DNA of 64,000 nucleotides from a virus: the IMG/VR virus record IMGVR_UViG_3300036770_004821, positions 1-64,000 of that record; one strand, 5' to 3'. The notes beneath the pieces are model-generated. The model saw only the letters and a list, made by a program, of their open reading frames with translations. It was not told the origin of the DNA and did no database searches. Both the position numbers and the translations under genes were made by a program. This document shows, piece after piece, positions 45,281 through 52,436 of the stretch (the stretch's first letter is position 1; every line of letters starts with the position of its first letter).

Positions 45281-45879
45281 GTGGTATAAGAGACTCATGC
45301 TAAGAATACTATTTCTTATGAATATGTCCAGACACTAAAAAACCTTCTCAAGATTTTTAGAGATTTGTAAAGAACTCTAAGTCTTAAGAATTAAAATTTT
45401 CTTAAATTCGATCATATTCAATTATAACACCTTTTGTATCTTTCAAGGATTCATTCATCCTTACGATTTTATTGCGACGGAGACCGTGTTCTAACTCCCT
45501 CTGTTTATAATAATCAATTACACATAACTTATCATACCTTATTGTCTTCTGTCAGTTTGTTATCTCTGTATCCTGTAGGAGAGTTCAAGAGCTGCTCTAT
45601 GAGTCAAATAAGATATTTTTATTTATAATAGATTGATTCTTATGTATTATAATGCTTAGTAACGACTCAATATACCTTTATGGTCTTAGAGGCGTCTTCT
45701 AGGCGATTCTAGAAGGGTCTCAGAGGGTATTCTATTCTTACCCCTTCGGGGTAATTCCTTCGGAAATCTCAAGTATTAGATATAGTTATTCTTAAGTACC
45801 TTAGAGTTCTTATAAGGTACAACTTATCTTCATCGGTAACAAACCTAGTCTAGCAGTATTCTTATAAGTCTGTCAAGTG

Positions 45880-45908
45880 TTGACTTATAAGCACTCATGT
45901 CTTATAAT
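45880..45908 (+). promoter_or_regulatory. Plus-strand sigma70-like promoter (TTGACT-17-TATAAT)
   Basis: -35 TTGACT at 45880-45885, 17-nt spacer, -10 TATAAT at 45903-45908. The -35 sits in the arm of the hairpin 45861-45891. It points towards the GIY-YIG gene. Confidence 0.6.
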
Positions 45909-45994
45909 AACGAAATCAGGATAGAACATTGAAAATTAAAAATATATTGTGAAGTCTTATATGCACTTATAAGGTCTAATCACGAAGTCTTATA

Positions 45995-46038
45995 GTATTT
46001 GGATTTCTTATGAGTGGTATTTGGATTTCTTATGTGTC
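45995..46038 (+). repeat. 22-bp tandem repeat, two copies
   Basis: GTATTTGGATTTCTTATG followed by AGTG or TGTC, at 45995-46016 and 46017-46038, directly before the second plus-strand promoter. Confidence 0.8.
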
Positions 46039-46043
46039 CCCTC

Positions 46044-46072
46044 TTGACAAAAAAGAGTTCTTGTGATACAAT
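46044..46072 (+). promoter_or_regulatory. Plus-strand sigma70 promoter (TTGACA-17-TACAAT, extended -10)
   Basis: -35 TTGACA at 46044-46049, 17-nt spacer and TGATACAAT with the -10 at 46067-46072. This is close to the ideal host promoter. Transcription would start near 46080 and run into the endonuclease gene after a ~160-nt leader. Confidence 0.75.
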
Positions 46073-46203
46073 GAAGTCCAAGATGACAAGGATCTAGAAG
46101 AATAAGATTTATAAACATTACATATATCAAAAACAAATCGCAATACAATATTTCTTTAATCTTTTGTTAACTTATTAACAAATCGTATAAAAAGGCACTT
46201 TAT

Positions 46204-46211
46204 TATAAATA
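46204..46211 (+). promoter_or_regulatory. Late promoter box TATAAATA before GIY-YIG gene
   Basis: Exact T4-type TATAAATA on the plus strand, 27-34 nt ahead of the ATG at 46238; it would add late expression of the endonuclease. Confidence 0.65.
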
Positions 46212-46237
46212 TTCAACGTTTAATACGTTTTACTATA

Positions 46238-47053
46238 ATGAAAACAGGAATAATATATTGTATTACAAATACAATAAATGGTAAACGTTATATTGGACAA
46301 ACCAAAAATGAATTAAACAAAAGATGGAAAGATCATCTTAATGAAGCAAAGAAATATAATACTAGACCTCTTTACAGAGCAATAAACAAATACGGAACTG
46401 ACGTTTTTAAAATTAAGATAATAGAAGAATGTAATATTGAGAACTTAAATGAAAAAGAAGCATTTTGGATAAAAAAGTTAAATACATTCAATAATGGATA
46501 TAATGCTACCTCTGGTGGAGATCATTTCGATCATAGTGATAAGACAAAAGATAAAATATCCATCACTATGACAAACATTGAAAGAAATGATAATTGGAGA
46601 AAGAATAGTGAAAATAGTTTAAAACATAAAGTTGAAAAAGGTGAATTATGGGGTTTTCTAAAAGGAAATCATTATAACCACAATAAACTTAAAAGAAAAG
46701 TAAAAGCAATTAATCTAGAAACAGGAGAAGAAACTATATTTGAAAGTATGAATAATGCTGCCTATGTAATTACAGGAAATAAAAAGTGTGCTAGTAATAT
46801 ATCTAATGCTATTAAAAATGGATTTAATGTTTATGGTTATAAATGGGAAAAAATAGATAATACTCCTACAAAAATATCAGTTATTGGTATTCATAAGAGA
46901 ACAGAGGAAATAATAAAGTATGAAAGTATGAGTGCTGCTGCTTTTGATTTAACAGGTGATCCAACAAAAGCAAAGGGTGGATTAAGAAAAAGTTTATCAA
47001 ATCCTGGTAAAAATAGTTGGATGGGATATTATTGGTATTATCAAAATTCATAA
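46238..47053 (+). CDS. GIY-YIG homing endonuclease with NUMOD-type repeats
   Basis: A 271-aa protein and the clearest gene on the plus strand. The GIY-YIG domain spans ~1-95: TGIIYCITNTINGKRYIGQT, catalytic Arg in KRWKDHL and the FKIKIIEECNIENLNEKEAF helix with the metal-binding Glu. Two DNA-binding repeats follow (VKAINLETGEETIFESMNNA ... GYKW and VIGIHKRTEEIIKYESMSAA ... GYYW), as in NUMOD1 modules. Its end overlaps the convergent 70-aa gene by 13 nt. It has both host-type and late promoters. It is intact and likely a free-standing mobile gene. Confidence 0.92.
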   Translation: MKTGIIYCITNTINGKRYIGQTKNELNKRWKDHLNEAKKYNTRPLYRAINKYGTDVFKIKIIEECNIENLNEKEAFWIKKLNTFNNGYNATSGGDHFDHSDKTKDKISITMTNIERNDNWRKNSENSLKHKVEKGELWGFLKGNHYNHNKLKRKVKAINLETGEETIFESMNNAAYVITGNKKCASNISNAIKNGFNVYGYKWEKIDNTPTKISVIGIHKRTEEIIKYESMSAAAFDLTGDPTKAKGGLRKSLSNPGKNSWMGYYWYYQNS

Positions 47054-47253
47054 TCCATTTCATAATAAGCAGAGATTACATTATCATCATTTTGATGAAC
47101 TAACTTAGACATTCGGGAATGAATGTTTGAGACATTATACCCTGTGAATTGTACTTCATCAAGAATTGAATCAAGTTGCTTTCTTTCTCGTTGTGTTTTT
47201 GGTTTGCGTAGAGCACAAGAGTTGTAATGTGCGTTGCGATGAGTGCGAGACAT
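47041..47253 (-). CDS. Small conserved protein (70 aa)
   Basis: A 70-aa protein: MSRTHRNAHYNSCALRKPKT, RERKQLDSILDEVQFTGYNV and NVISAYYEMDYEF. The basic start and the end SAYYExDYxF are features I recall from small genes of marine T4-like phages. The GIY-YIG gene runs into its 3' end. Function unknown. Confidence 0.7.
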   Translation of the reverse strand: MSRTHRNAHYNSCALRKPKTQRERKQLDSILDEVQFTGYNVSNIHSRMSKLVHQNDDNVISAYYEMDYEF

Positions 47254-47379
47254 TTACTTCTTTTCCGTAGTGAGAACAGTTACAATAGTTGAATCAGGAG
47301 TTAGATAATCAACTTGATAAACAGTTGGAGAGATTTGTTGTTTGCCGACGATCGTAGAAATCAAAAGAAGTTCAAGCAT
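47254..47379 (-). CDS. Tiny hypothetical protein (41 aa)
   Basis: Open frame MLELLLISTIVGKQQISPTV then YQVDYLTPDSTIVTVLTTEK. The stop is directly followed by the next ATG (TAAATG), and its start overlaps the preceding gene by 8 nt, which supports translation as part of a chain. Confidence 0.5.
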   Translation of the reverse strand: MLELLLISTIVGKQQISPTVYQVDYLTPDSTIVTVLTTEKK

Positions 47380-47500
47380 TTTTTTGAATCAGTGAAATGG
47401 AATCGGTAATTAAAGTAGTCAGATAGAGTGGGGCATACGATGCATTGACAATTGCATACACAACCTGTTTTGTTTCTATGTCGTATGTATAGACAATCAT
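47372..47500 (-). CDS. Tiny hypothetical protein (42 aa)
   Basis: Open frame MIVYTYDIETKQVVYAIVNA then SYAPLYLTTLITDSISLIQK. It shares an ATGA overlap with the upstream 64-aa gene. The sequence looks like one beta hairpin with a helix; no family recognised. Confidence 0.5.
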   Translation of the reverse strand: MIVYTYDIETKQVVYAIVNASYAPLYLTTLITDSISLIQKNA

Positions 47501-47691
47501 TTGATTTGAGATTTCAGAAGAGAAAGAACACATTCACGATCAACACTATCACCTAGAAACTTTTCATTCTTAAGTCTCAGAATTTGTAGATGAATTGATG
47601 TTGCCTTTTTGATTTGTTTGAGTGTGTATTCAGTTGGGTAAATCCCATCAGGTCCGTAGAAAGACCACATATAATCATAAAACTTAGTCAT
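47497..47691 (-). CDS. Small hypothetical protein (64 aa)
   Basis: A 64-aa protein, TKFYDYMWSFYGPDGIYPTE then TLKQIKKATSIHLQILRLKN and VDRECVLSLLKSQI. Residues 1-25 are aromatic-rich, the rest helical. Overlaps neighbours on both sides (ATGA and 8 nt), so it belongs to the translational chain 47254-47872. Confidence 0.6.
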   Translation of the reverse strand: MTKFYDYMWSFYGPDGIYPTEYTLKQIKKATSIHLQILRLKNEKFLGDSVDRECVLSLLKSQIK

Positions 47692-47872
47692 TGGTTGAAT
47701 GATTTACGATTTGATCTTCGATTTGATTTGCGAGTTGATTGTATGCGGAAAAGTCATTGTGCGACTTCTCACAATCAACTTGAAATCGACTTCTAAATGC
47801 TTTATCTCGCATCACACGAAGAATCGTGTCGATTTGATCGTCAGTGAAATAATAATCTTTGAGTTCATTCAT
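47684..47872 (-). CDS. Small hypothetical protein (62 aa)
   Basis: ATG at 47872 is chosen over the upstream TTG. The protein MNELKDYYFTDDQIDTILRV ... KAFRSRFQVDCEKSHNDFSA is helical and looks like a small regulatory or binding protein. Function unknown. Confidence 0.55.
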   Translation of the reverse strand: MNELKDYYFTDDQIDTILRVMRDKAFRSRFQVDCEKSHNDFSAYNQLANQIEDQIVNHSTND

Positions 47873-47912
47873 TGAGATAAGGTTCACGGAGGTCTTCGAC
47901 AAATTCAAGTGC

Positions 47913-48185
47913 TTACATCAATTCAGGATCTTCATACTGTCTCCATTGTTCACGGAGTTCGTTATCAATACACTCAGAGATTTCAGTGTAGAGATAATCA
48001 TAATCTTCAAGATTGCTGAGAACGTTCTCAGCAATCTCACGGGGTTGTTTTACCTGATTGCAGTCATCATCCATCACAAACACATCTTCTTTTGTGAAAA
48101 TGAAGGCAGCAACAGGAGCATCTTCACCCTGTTGTTCAATCAAACGTTGGACGGAATCTTGAAGTTGTTTGAGAGTGCGGTACAT
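47913..48185 (-). CDS. Small acidic protein (90 aa)
   Basis: ATG at 48185 gives MYRTLKQLQDSVQRLIEQQG, then EDAPVAAFIFTKEDVFVMDD and an acidic C-terminal half (NLEDYDYLYTEISECIDNEL). A beta pair FIFTKEDVFVMDDD flanked by helices is visible. A promoter-like CTACTACATTACATTTG lies upstream, just after the hairpin at 48243-48266. Confidence 0.65.
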   Translation of the reverse strand: MYRTLKQLQDSVQRLIEQQGEDAPVAAFIFTKEDVFVMDDDCNQVKQPREIAENVLSNLEDYDYLYTEISECIDNELREQWRQYEDPELM

Positions 48186-48250
48186 GAGATTTCTCAGGAA
48201 CAAATGTAATGTAGTAGGGCATGGGGGCATTAGGAACCCCCTTGTGCCAG

Positions 48251-48514
48251 TTAATTAAGTGTCACATTAGAATTCAATCTCCCAAACTTTTTTATCGTGT
48301 AAGAAAGAGAGTCAATCAACGTCCCGGATTGTGCGGTGAGTTCTTTGACTAATTCATTGCCAATGTCCTCATCATCAGCATCATCGGAAATCTCAATCTC
48401 AACAATGTAACCTACATACTCCTCTTGAAGATGCTCCTGAAGATTTGGTTGTTGAAGTAGATCAAGAGAATCAAGATCGAAAGAAATGTCGGTGACTTGA
48501 AGTTGGAGAATCAT
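48251..48514 (-). CDS. Small hypothetical protein (87 aa)
   Basis: An 87-aa acidic protein: ILQLQVTDISFDLDSLDLLQ, HLQEEYVGYIVEIEISDDAD and IGNELVKELTAQSGTLIDSL. The stop codon lies inside a stem-loop of the intergenic hairpin family. No family recognised. Confidence 0.6.
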   Translation of the reverse strand: MILQLQVTDISFDLDSLDLLQQPNLQEHLQEEYVGYIVEIEISDDADDEDIGNELVKELTAQSGTLIDSLSYTIKKFGRLNSNVTLN

Positions 48515-48545
48515 TTTCAGAAACTAAAGAAAAGAATGAAATGAA

Positions 48546-48716
48546 CTAGACAAGAGCAAGAGCAGAAGAATCTTGACGAGGATTCTTGATTTGCTTAACC
48601 CAGGTAGATTTGCGATTCTTCACTTGCGAAGGAAGTTTGCTGTAACCTTGAACTTCATTCACAAGAGCAATGAGATTGAGAAAGAATTGCTTTTCCATTC
48701 TCTGTGCGGTGGTCAT
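48546..48716 (-). CDS. Small basic hypothetical protein (56 aa)
   Basis: A 56-aa protein, MTTAQRMEKQFFLNLIALVN then GYSKLPSQVKNRKSTWVKQI. A hydrophobic helix is followed by a basic segment. It lies downstream of the cassette with the hairpin at 48777-48800 and the GC-rich upstream segment. Confidence 0.6.
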   Translation of the reverse strand: MTTAQRMEKQFFLNLIALVNEVQGYSKLPSQVKNRKSTWVKQIKNPRQDSSALALV

Positions 48717-48776
48717 TGCCTTTCCCTCGATTGCTACGCAATCCTAGCACGGGACGGGGGGGTTCGGGGGGTATAG

Positions 48777-48800
48777 TGTGCCAGTTTCACAAGTGGCACA
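48777..48800 (-). terminator. Intergenic hairpin, family copy 2
   Basis: Identical 24 bases to 45257-45280 (arms TGTGCCA/TGGCACA). It follows the Dam gene stop by 24 nt and precedes the promoter of the 56-aa gene. Confidence 0.6.
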
Positions 48801-48824
48801 TTGGGTAAGAGTCTCAGGTGAGAA

Positions 48825-49334
48825 TCAGAGACTCTTATACAAACTTCCGTATTTTCCGAAAATCGTCTGAAATCTATTCAGTCGATTTCCAAGATAGATG
48901 ATTGCAGATTGAAATGGTGCTGCGCTCTTTCCTTCACCAAACTTCAATCTTCGATTTATAGCAATCCAAGGATAATCAGATACTGATTTCCACCAAACAG
49001 TAGATACATCTAATTTGATGAGAAGTATCATTTCTTTACTATTTCCTTTTTCATATTGATTCACTGCATAAGGTATCCAATTCTTACTGTCACTGTAAGG
49101 ATGATTCATAAAAACAGAATCTGCAATCCAATCGTGTTGCAATCCATTTGTGATTTCTGTGAATACTCTTTTTGCAGGAACATTTGGATTATTTTCATCA
49201 TTTGAGCAAGGGTCTAAATCAACCTCACCTTCAAAAAATACAAGTACATCCTCTACAAATGATTTTGGAGTATTCCAACAATCAGTTCGATTTCCTGTCG
49301 ATGCTGTGAGTGCTTTAAGCGCGGTTGAAGTCAT
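48825..49334 (-). CDS. Phage Dam-type N6-adenine DNA methyltransferase
   Basis: A 169-aa protein of the phage DNA N-6-adenine methyltransferase family. Marks are DCWNTPKSFVEDVL near 18-31, VDLDPCSNDENNP, the catalytic-motif variant FMNHPYSDSKNW (usual NPPY), MILLIKLDVSTVWWKSV and INRRLKFGEGKSAAPFQSAI. It transfers a methyl group from S-adenosylmethionine to adenine, most likely in GATC-like sites. Its start overlaps the stop of the MutH/Sau3AI-like nuclease gene by ATGA, so the two are translated together. It could protect phage DNA against that nuclease and host enzymes. Confidence 0.9.
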   Translation of the reverse strand: MTSTALKALTASTGNRTDCWNTPKSFVEDVLVFFEGEVDLDPCSNDENNPNVPAKRVFTEITNGLQHDWIADSVFMNHPYSDSKNWIPYAVNQYEKGNSKEMILLIKLDVSTVWWKSVSDYPWIAINRRLKFGEGKSAAPFQSAIIYLGNRLNRFQTIFGKYGSLYKSL

Positions 49335-49924
49335 AAAATTGTTTTTCCGTAATTAGCAAGAAGATAAAATGCCATTCCTTTATCTTTTAGTTGAACTCCA
49401 TTATAGCACATCGGAGTGTATTCTCCACGCCTATTTTTGGATGCTTTTGTTCTAATTTGCAGTAGTTTGTTTGGACCTGTAATTGTATTTAACTCTGATC
49501 CTTCAGCATATGAAAGTTTGATTTGAGCGCAAATATAACCATAATCTTCTGCAAGATAATTATAATGTTCAGCGTGAGTTTCTGAATCGACTGTGATATT
49601 TCCCCTATATTGATTATTACGAGTAAATCCAATGTAGATAGTTTTATCTAATTTCTTGCCAACCTTGCTCTCATCAAACTCAACTCTATTTTCAATAATT
49701 TCTTGTAAGCAATGTTTGAGGTTAGTTACAGCGATAGTTTCACCAATGGTAAATGTTTTTAGTTCACCATCAATCAAATCTCTGAGATTTGAACTATTCT
49801 TAACTCCAAGTGCAATTTCAATGAGTTGTCCACGTTTACCTTTATTTCTTCCAGGTTTGTGAAAGGAATCAAAATCAAAGTTAGAAAACTTTGATTCAAC
49901 ATCAGCAACGGTGAGTTTAGTCAT
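49331..49924 (-). CDS. MutH/Sau3AI-like GATC-family endonuclease
   Basis: A 197-aa protein. GKRGQLIEIALGVKNSSNLR then DLIDGELKTFTIGETIAVTN follows the MutH/Sau3AI layout (K-G-x-G-Q-L-x-E ... D ... G-E-L-K). Likely catalytic residues are D49 or D52, E54 and K56. Further conserved-looking parts are KLDKTIYIGFTRNN and TKASKNRRGEYTPMCYNGVQ, as seen in the DNA-contact half of such enzymes. It overlaps the Dam gene by 4 nt, which suggests a restriction-modification-like or GATC-directed host-DNA cutting pair. A structured leader (49949-50111) is immediately upstream. I call the family with fair confidence; target is inferred. Confidence 0.75.
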   Translation of the reverse strand: MTKLTVADVESKFSNFDFDSFHKPGRNKGKRGQLIEIALGVKNSSNLRDLIDGELKTFTIGETIAVTNLKHCLQEIIENRVEFDESKVGKKLDKTIYIGFTRNNQYRGNITVDSETHAEHYNYLAEDYGYICAQIKLSYAEGSELNTITGPNKLLQIRTKASKNRRGEYTPMCYNGVQLKDKGMAFYLLANYGKTIL

Positions 49925-49948
49925 AACTTAATTAGAATCTTGAGTTTC

Positions 49949-50111
49949 AGGGGTCGGGACCAGACCCCTCCTAATCTCAGGTGAGACTCGATGAGAACCC
50001 AGTCCACCACTGGACCGAAAACCGGAAAAACAATGGATTCTACCCTTCAGGTGTCCTAGGTCATCCCCCGCAGTCTCATCACCTGTTCATGTGAAACTGT
50101 TAAGACTGCCC
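49949..50111 (-). ncRNA. Structured RNA-like element, copy A (leader of nuclease-methyltransferase genes)
   Basis: A GC-rich 163-nt block directly after the stop of the 54-aa gene. Helix 1 pairs GCAGTCTTA (50101-50109) with TGAGACTGC (50070-50078), with TCAC/GTGA stacked inside. The 3' end has AGGGGTC/GACCCCT (49949-49969). A second copy lies at 54094-54261, and the pair shows a C-G to U-G change that keeps helix 1. It could be a riboswitch-like leader, attenuator or small RNA. Confidence 0.55.
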
Positions 50112-50276
50112 TCAATCGACCTGCGATTCATCATCTTTAGGAAGAAAATCGTTGAGTTTTTGAATCAGTGGTTCAGTGAGTTCATAACTCTTGAACCAGG
50201 ATTGTTCGTCAAGAACATACAGTCCGTGAAGAATTGTATTGAGTTCTTGTTCTGTGACTTGAATTGTAATTTTCAT
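50112..50276 (-). CDS. Small hypothetical protein (54 aa)
   Basis: A 54-aa protein, MKITIQVTEQELNTILHGLY then ELTEPLIQKLNDFLPKDDES. It is a beta-strand and two-helix layout. Its stop codon is the exact upstream border of structured element copy A. Function unknown. Confidence 0.6.
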   Translation of the reverse strand: MKITIQVTEQELNTILHGLYVLDEQSWFKSYELTEPLIQKLNDFLPKDDESQVD

Positions 50277-50280
50277 TGTT

Positions 50281-50544
50281 TTATAGTTGAGACAACACCC
50301 ACATCATAGCAGAAACTTCTTGTTTTGTATTCCAACCAGAAACATCATCAGTCATGTTTCCATTGGGTCGAATGATTGCAACTTCATAAGTATTCGGTGC
50401 TTCAACAATTTCATTGATTTCACCGTACAATCCACAACCAGGGGCACCAGAGACAACACTAATCTCCCAACCATTCTCAAACTTATGCTTTGCAGCAATC
50501 GCATTGGGAATGTGATGCGGTTGAAAATCAAGAAGATCGAACAT
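50281..50544 (-). CDS. Hypothetical protein, paralog of 56924-57241 gene (87 aa)
   Basis: An 87-aa protein: HKFENGWEISVVSGAPGCGL, NTYEVAIIRPNGNMTDDVSG and WNTKQEVSAMMWVLSQL. It shares F-x-NGW-x-x-SV, an EVA-I/V-hydrophobic strand and a C-terminal GW-T-x-E-x-M helix with the 105-aa protein at 56924-57241. Both have the same operator-promoter cassette upstream (50571-50591). A conserved phage fold of unknown role. Confidence 0.7.
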   Translation of the reverse strand: MFDLLDFQPHHIPNAIAAKHKFENGWEISVVSGAPGCGLYGEINEIVEAPNTYEVAIIRPNGNMTDDVSGWNTKQEVSAMMWVLSQL

Positions 50545-50570
50545 TAGAGTTCCGTTGCTTGTGTTCCTGT

Positions 50571-50591
50571 ATTATAGGGCATCCAGTGCCC
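50571..50591 (-). promoter_or_regulatory. Promoter with upstream palindrome (TATAAT + GGGCA/TGCCC)
   Basis: Minus-strand -10 TATAAT at 50571-50576 directly follows the palindrome GGGCACTGGATGCCC (50577-50591). The same arrangement is at 52909, 56864 and 57270. Confidence 0.65.
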
Positions 50592-50605
50592 CAGTGGGAG
50601 TTTTA

Positions 50606-50629
50606 TGTGCCACTAGAACAAGTGGCACA
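50606..50629 (-). terminator. Intergenic hairpin, family copy 3
   Basis: Arms TGTGCCACT and AGTGGCACA (9 bp), loop AGAACA on the plus strand; placed 13 nt after the stop of the 50643-50846 gene. Confidence 0.6.
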
Positions 50630-50642
50630 AGGGGTCTGCGAC

Positions 50643-50846
50643 TCACTGCGAGATCGAGTTTAAGTATCGCATCAAATCAGGAATCTTGGAATTATCATAA
50701 AATGGATCAATGTCAACTGGGATCTCAAGATAAGGATGATTCTCGGTAAGATAATTTACCATAAATTGTCCGTATCGTTGAGTTCCACAATGCTTCATAA
50801 AAGCATCGTTGACATCTTTAATGAAGAAATTGTAATCAAAAGTCAT
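50643..50846 (-). CDS. Small hypothetical protein (67 aa)
   Basis: From ATG at 50846: MTFDYNFFIKDVNDAFMKHC, GQFMVNYLTENHPYLEIPVD and DNSKIPDLMRYLNSI. The frame overlaps the upstream gene by 11 nt. The Phe/Tyr-rich helix-strand pattern looks like a compact binding protein; no family recognised. Confidence 0.65.
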   Translation of the reverse strand: MTFDYNFFIKDVNDAFMKHCGTQRYGQFMVNYLTENHPYLEIPVDIDPFYDNSKIPDLMRYLNSISQ

Positions 50847-51096
50847 CGTAGTCACTGGTGTCAATTAAATTCCATTCAAGATCTAAACTGTCAATGAACT
50901 TTAGAAGTTCATTCTCATCTGAGGGTAGATTTTCATCTTCATCAAGACAAAATTGTGCAGAACATAATCCAGGTCCAAATTCTTTTGGATCAAAATAAGT
51001 TCCCTTGAATGTAACAATGCTGTCCTCTACAACAGCATTTACATTTACTACACCCTCCTCATCTACAAAGATTTCTTCAATTGAAAGAACAGACAT
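50836..51096 (-). CDS. Small acidic hypothetical protein (86 aa)
   Basis: From ATG at 51096: SVLSIEEIFVDEEGVVNVNA, STVTF-like strands ending VEDSIVTFKGTYFDP and an acidic C terminus. Likely a small beta barrel: EEGVVNVNAVVEDSIVTFKG. Role unknown. Confidence 0.6.
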   Translation of the reverse strand: MSVLSIEEIFVDEEGVVNVNAVVEDSIVTFKGTYFDPKEFGPGLCSAQFCLDEDENLPSDENELLKFIDSLDLEWNLIDTSDYDDF

Positions 51097-51125
51097 ACTA
51101 GAAAGAAAAGAAAAGTGTGGGGGAA

Positions 51126-51803
51126 TTATACCCCACACAGTTGACGTTGAACAGAACCACTTGCCTGCCGATGAAGTGACACACCAGCACCGACATTTGC
51201 ACCCACAGCAGCACCAGCACCACTCGCACCATTCATTCTCTTGGCACGACCAAACCGCATCGTAGACAGTTTCTTATCCACTGCCTCTGCATCATCGTGA
51301 GTGCGACCTTCCTCTTTCTTCATTTCAGCAAGTCGCATTGCAACTTTATCTGCAAATGCCTTGCGGAAATTAAGTTTGAAAGAACGGGAAACAGTAGCAC
51401 CAGTCAGTTCGGCAAGAACTTTCTCTGCTTTATGAGCAGTTTCTGCCTCACGTTCCATCACTTGACACAGATAGTCAAAATAGAGTTTGACTTGGATTTG
51501 CTGACCCTCACTACCGATCACTTGAAGTGATTTATGATCTACCTTGTTGGAAAGGTATGCTTTTGCATCATAGAAGTTTGCAACAGCATTGAGAAGAATG
51601 GAAAGAGCAGCATTGGTTTTCTTGAAGATCATAAACGACTCATCAAGAACTTGAGTTTCAGTTGCTTCACTGATCGAAACTCCGTATTGCTGACAGAGTT
51701 TATCAATCATTGCAGCAGCAGCAGATGCTTCACCCTCAAAGTCAGTTCCATTCTGGAGTTTGAGAATGGATTGGATTTTGGCAATAACTTGTTGACGATC
51801 CAT
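51126..51803 (-). CDS. DUF2786 family protein (225 aa)
   Basis: From ATG at 51803: MDRQQVIAKIQSILKLQNGT then EGEASAAAAMIDKLCQQYGV, the DUF2786 signature at the N terminus. The middle (FYDAKAYLSNKVDHKSLQVI, QVKLYFDYLCQVMEREAETA) is helix-rich. The tail is glycine/alanine-rich and basic (RAKRMNGASGAGAAVGANVG). DUF2786 proteins are common in phages and mobile elements and remain uncharacterised. The longer frame above 51803 is not used because it crosses the promoter. Confidence 0.8.
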   Translation of the reverse strand: MDRQQVIAKIQSILKLQNGTDFEGEASAAAAMIDKLCQQYGVSISEATETQVLDESFMIFKKTNAALSILLNAVANFYDAKAYLSNKVDHKSLQVIGSEGQQIQVKLYFDYLCQVMEREAETAHKAEKVLAELTGATVSRSFKLNFRKAFADKVAMRLAEMKKEEGRTHDDAEAVDKKLSTMRFGRAKRMNGASGAGAAVGANVGAGVSLHRQASGSVQRQLCGV

Positions 51804-51888
51804 AATAAGAATAATGAATGAGACTTGAGTGGGACTGGACCCCTCCACCTCTTTAATCTACCACACTTTGGGGTCCGTGCTCTTTTAG

Positions 51889-51912
51889 TGTGCCACTAGA
51901 ACAAGTGGCACA
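51889..51912 (-). terminator. Intergenic hairpin, family copy 4
   Basis: Arms TGTGCCACT/AGTGGCACA around AGAACA, identical to copies 3, 61125 and 62188. It lies between the 51952-52362 gene and the DUF2786 gene. Confidence 0.6.
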
Positions 51913-51951
51913 TGGAGTATGAGACTTGAGGTGAGACTGACTAACGATTAC

Positions 51952-52362
51952 TCATACCAGTTTTTTTGAATCAAACTTACCATAAGTGATAACTGCGTAT
52001 TCAGTTTGAACTTTACCGTTCACAAAATACTTGACCCACATATCATCAGGTTCTTCACCATTACCAGTAAGAATGAACAGCACATTCCGATATTTCTTAG
52101 AAACATTACGCATATCCTCGGTGTGTTCATACCATTTGCACTCTTCCTCAAATGGGTTGTAAGTTAGAAATTCAACTACATCATCTTGAGTAACAAAACT
52201 ACTTTTATATGAATTGTTAATTTCCCCAATCAGTTTTTCTTTCAGGGTATCAGAAATGTTGGATTCTTGAATTTCTTTGATTTCAGCATTTTTGTTTTTC
52301 TCATTCTCATTTTTGAATTGAGTATCGTCAATACTGAGTTCGTAGTAAGTGTTGTAACCCAT
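51952..52362 (-). CDS. Hypothetical protein (136 aa)
   Basis: From ATG at 52362: MGYNTYYELSIDDTQFKNEN, a Lys/Glu/Asn-rich helical part (SDTLKEKLIGEINNSYKSSF), then VEFLTYNPFEEECKWYEHTE and YRNVLFILTGNGEEPDDMWV with YFVNGKVQTEYAVITY. The pattern of a small alpha/beta fold with TGNGEEPDDxWxxYFxxGK is one I recall from several phage proteins of unknown role. Confidence 0.7.
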   Translation of the reverse strand: MGYNTYYELSIDDTQFKNENEKNKNAEIKEIQESNISDTLKEKLIGEINNSYKSSFVTQDDVVEFLTYNPFEEECKWYEHTEDMRNVSKKYRNVLFILTGNGEEPDDMWVKYFVNGKVQTEYAVITYGKFDSKKLV

Positions 52363-52436
52363 AAAAGTTGTGTGTTGTGTACGAATGTATTGTAAGGCAT
52401 CAAAGGGCACCAGTCCAGTGCCCCTGTGCCAGTTGT

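Larger units (their letters stand above)
45161..46237. other. 1.1-kb non-coding regulatory region
   Basis: No gene on either strand. From left to right it has a minus-strand promoter cassette with the 24-bp hairpin (45257-45280), hairpins CTTCTAG/CTAGAAG (45696-45715), TTACCCC/GGGGTAA (45738-45754), GTACCTTA/TAAGGTAC (45796-45820), CTTATAAGTC/GACTTATAAG (45861-45891), two plus-strand promoters, a 22-bp tandem repeat, a TTTGTTAA/TTAACAAA palindrome (46163-46182) and a late promoter box. Confidence 0.6.

Noticed and set aside
49949-50111. Glutamine riboswitch (glnA RNA) or another known marine riboswitch
   Set aside because: I could not find the conserved core motifs of glnA or downstream-peptide RNAs; similarity is limited to GC-rich stems.
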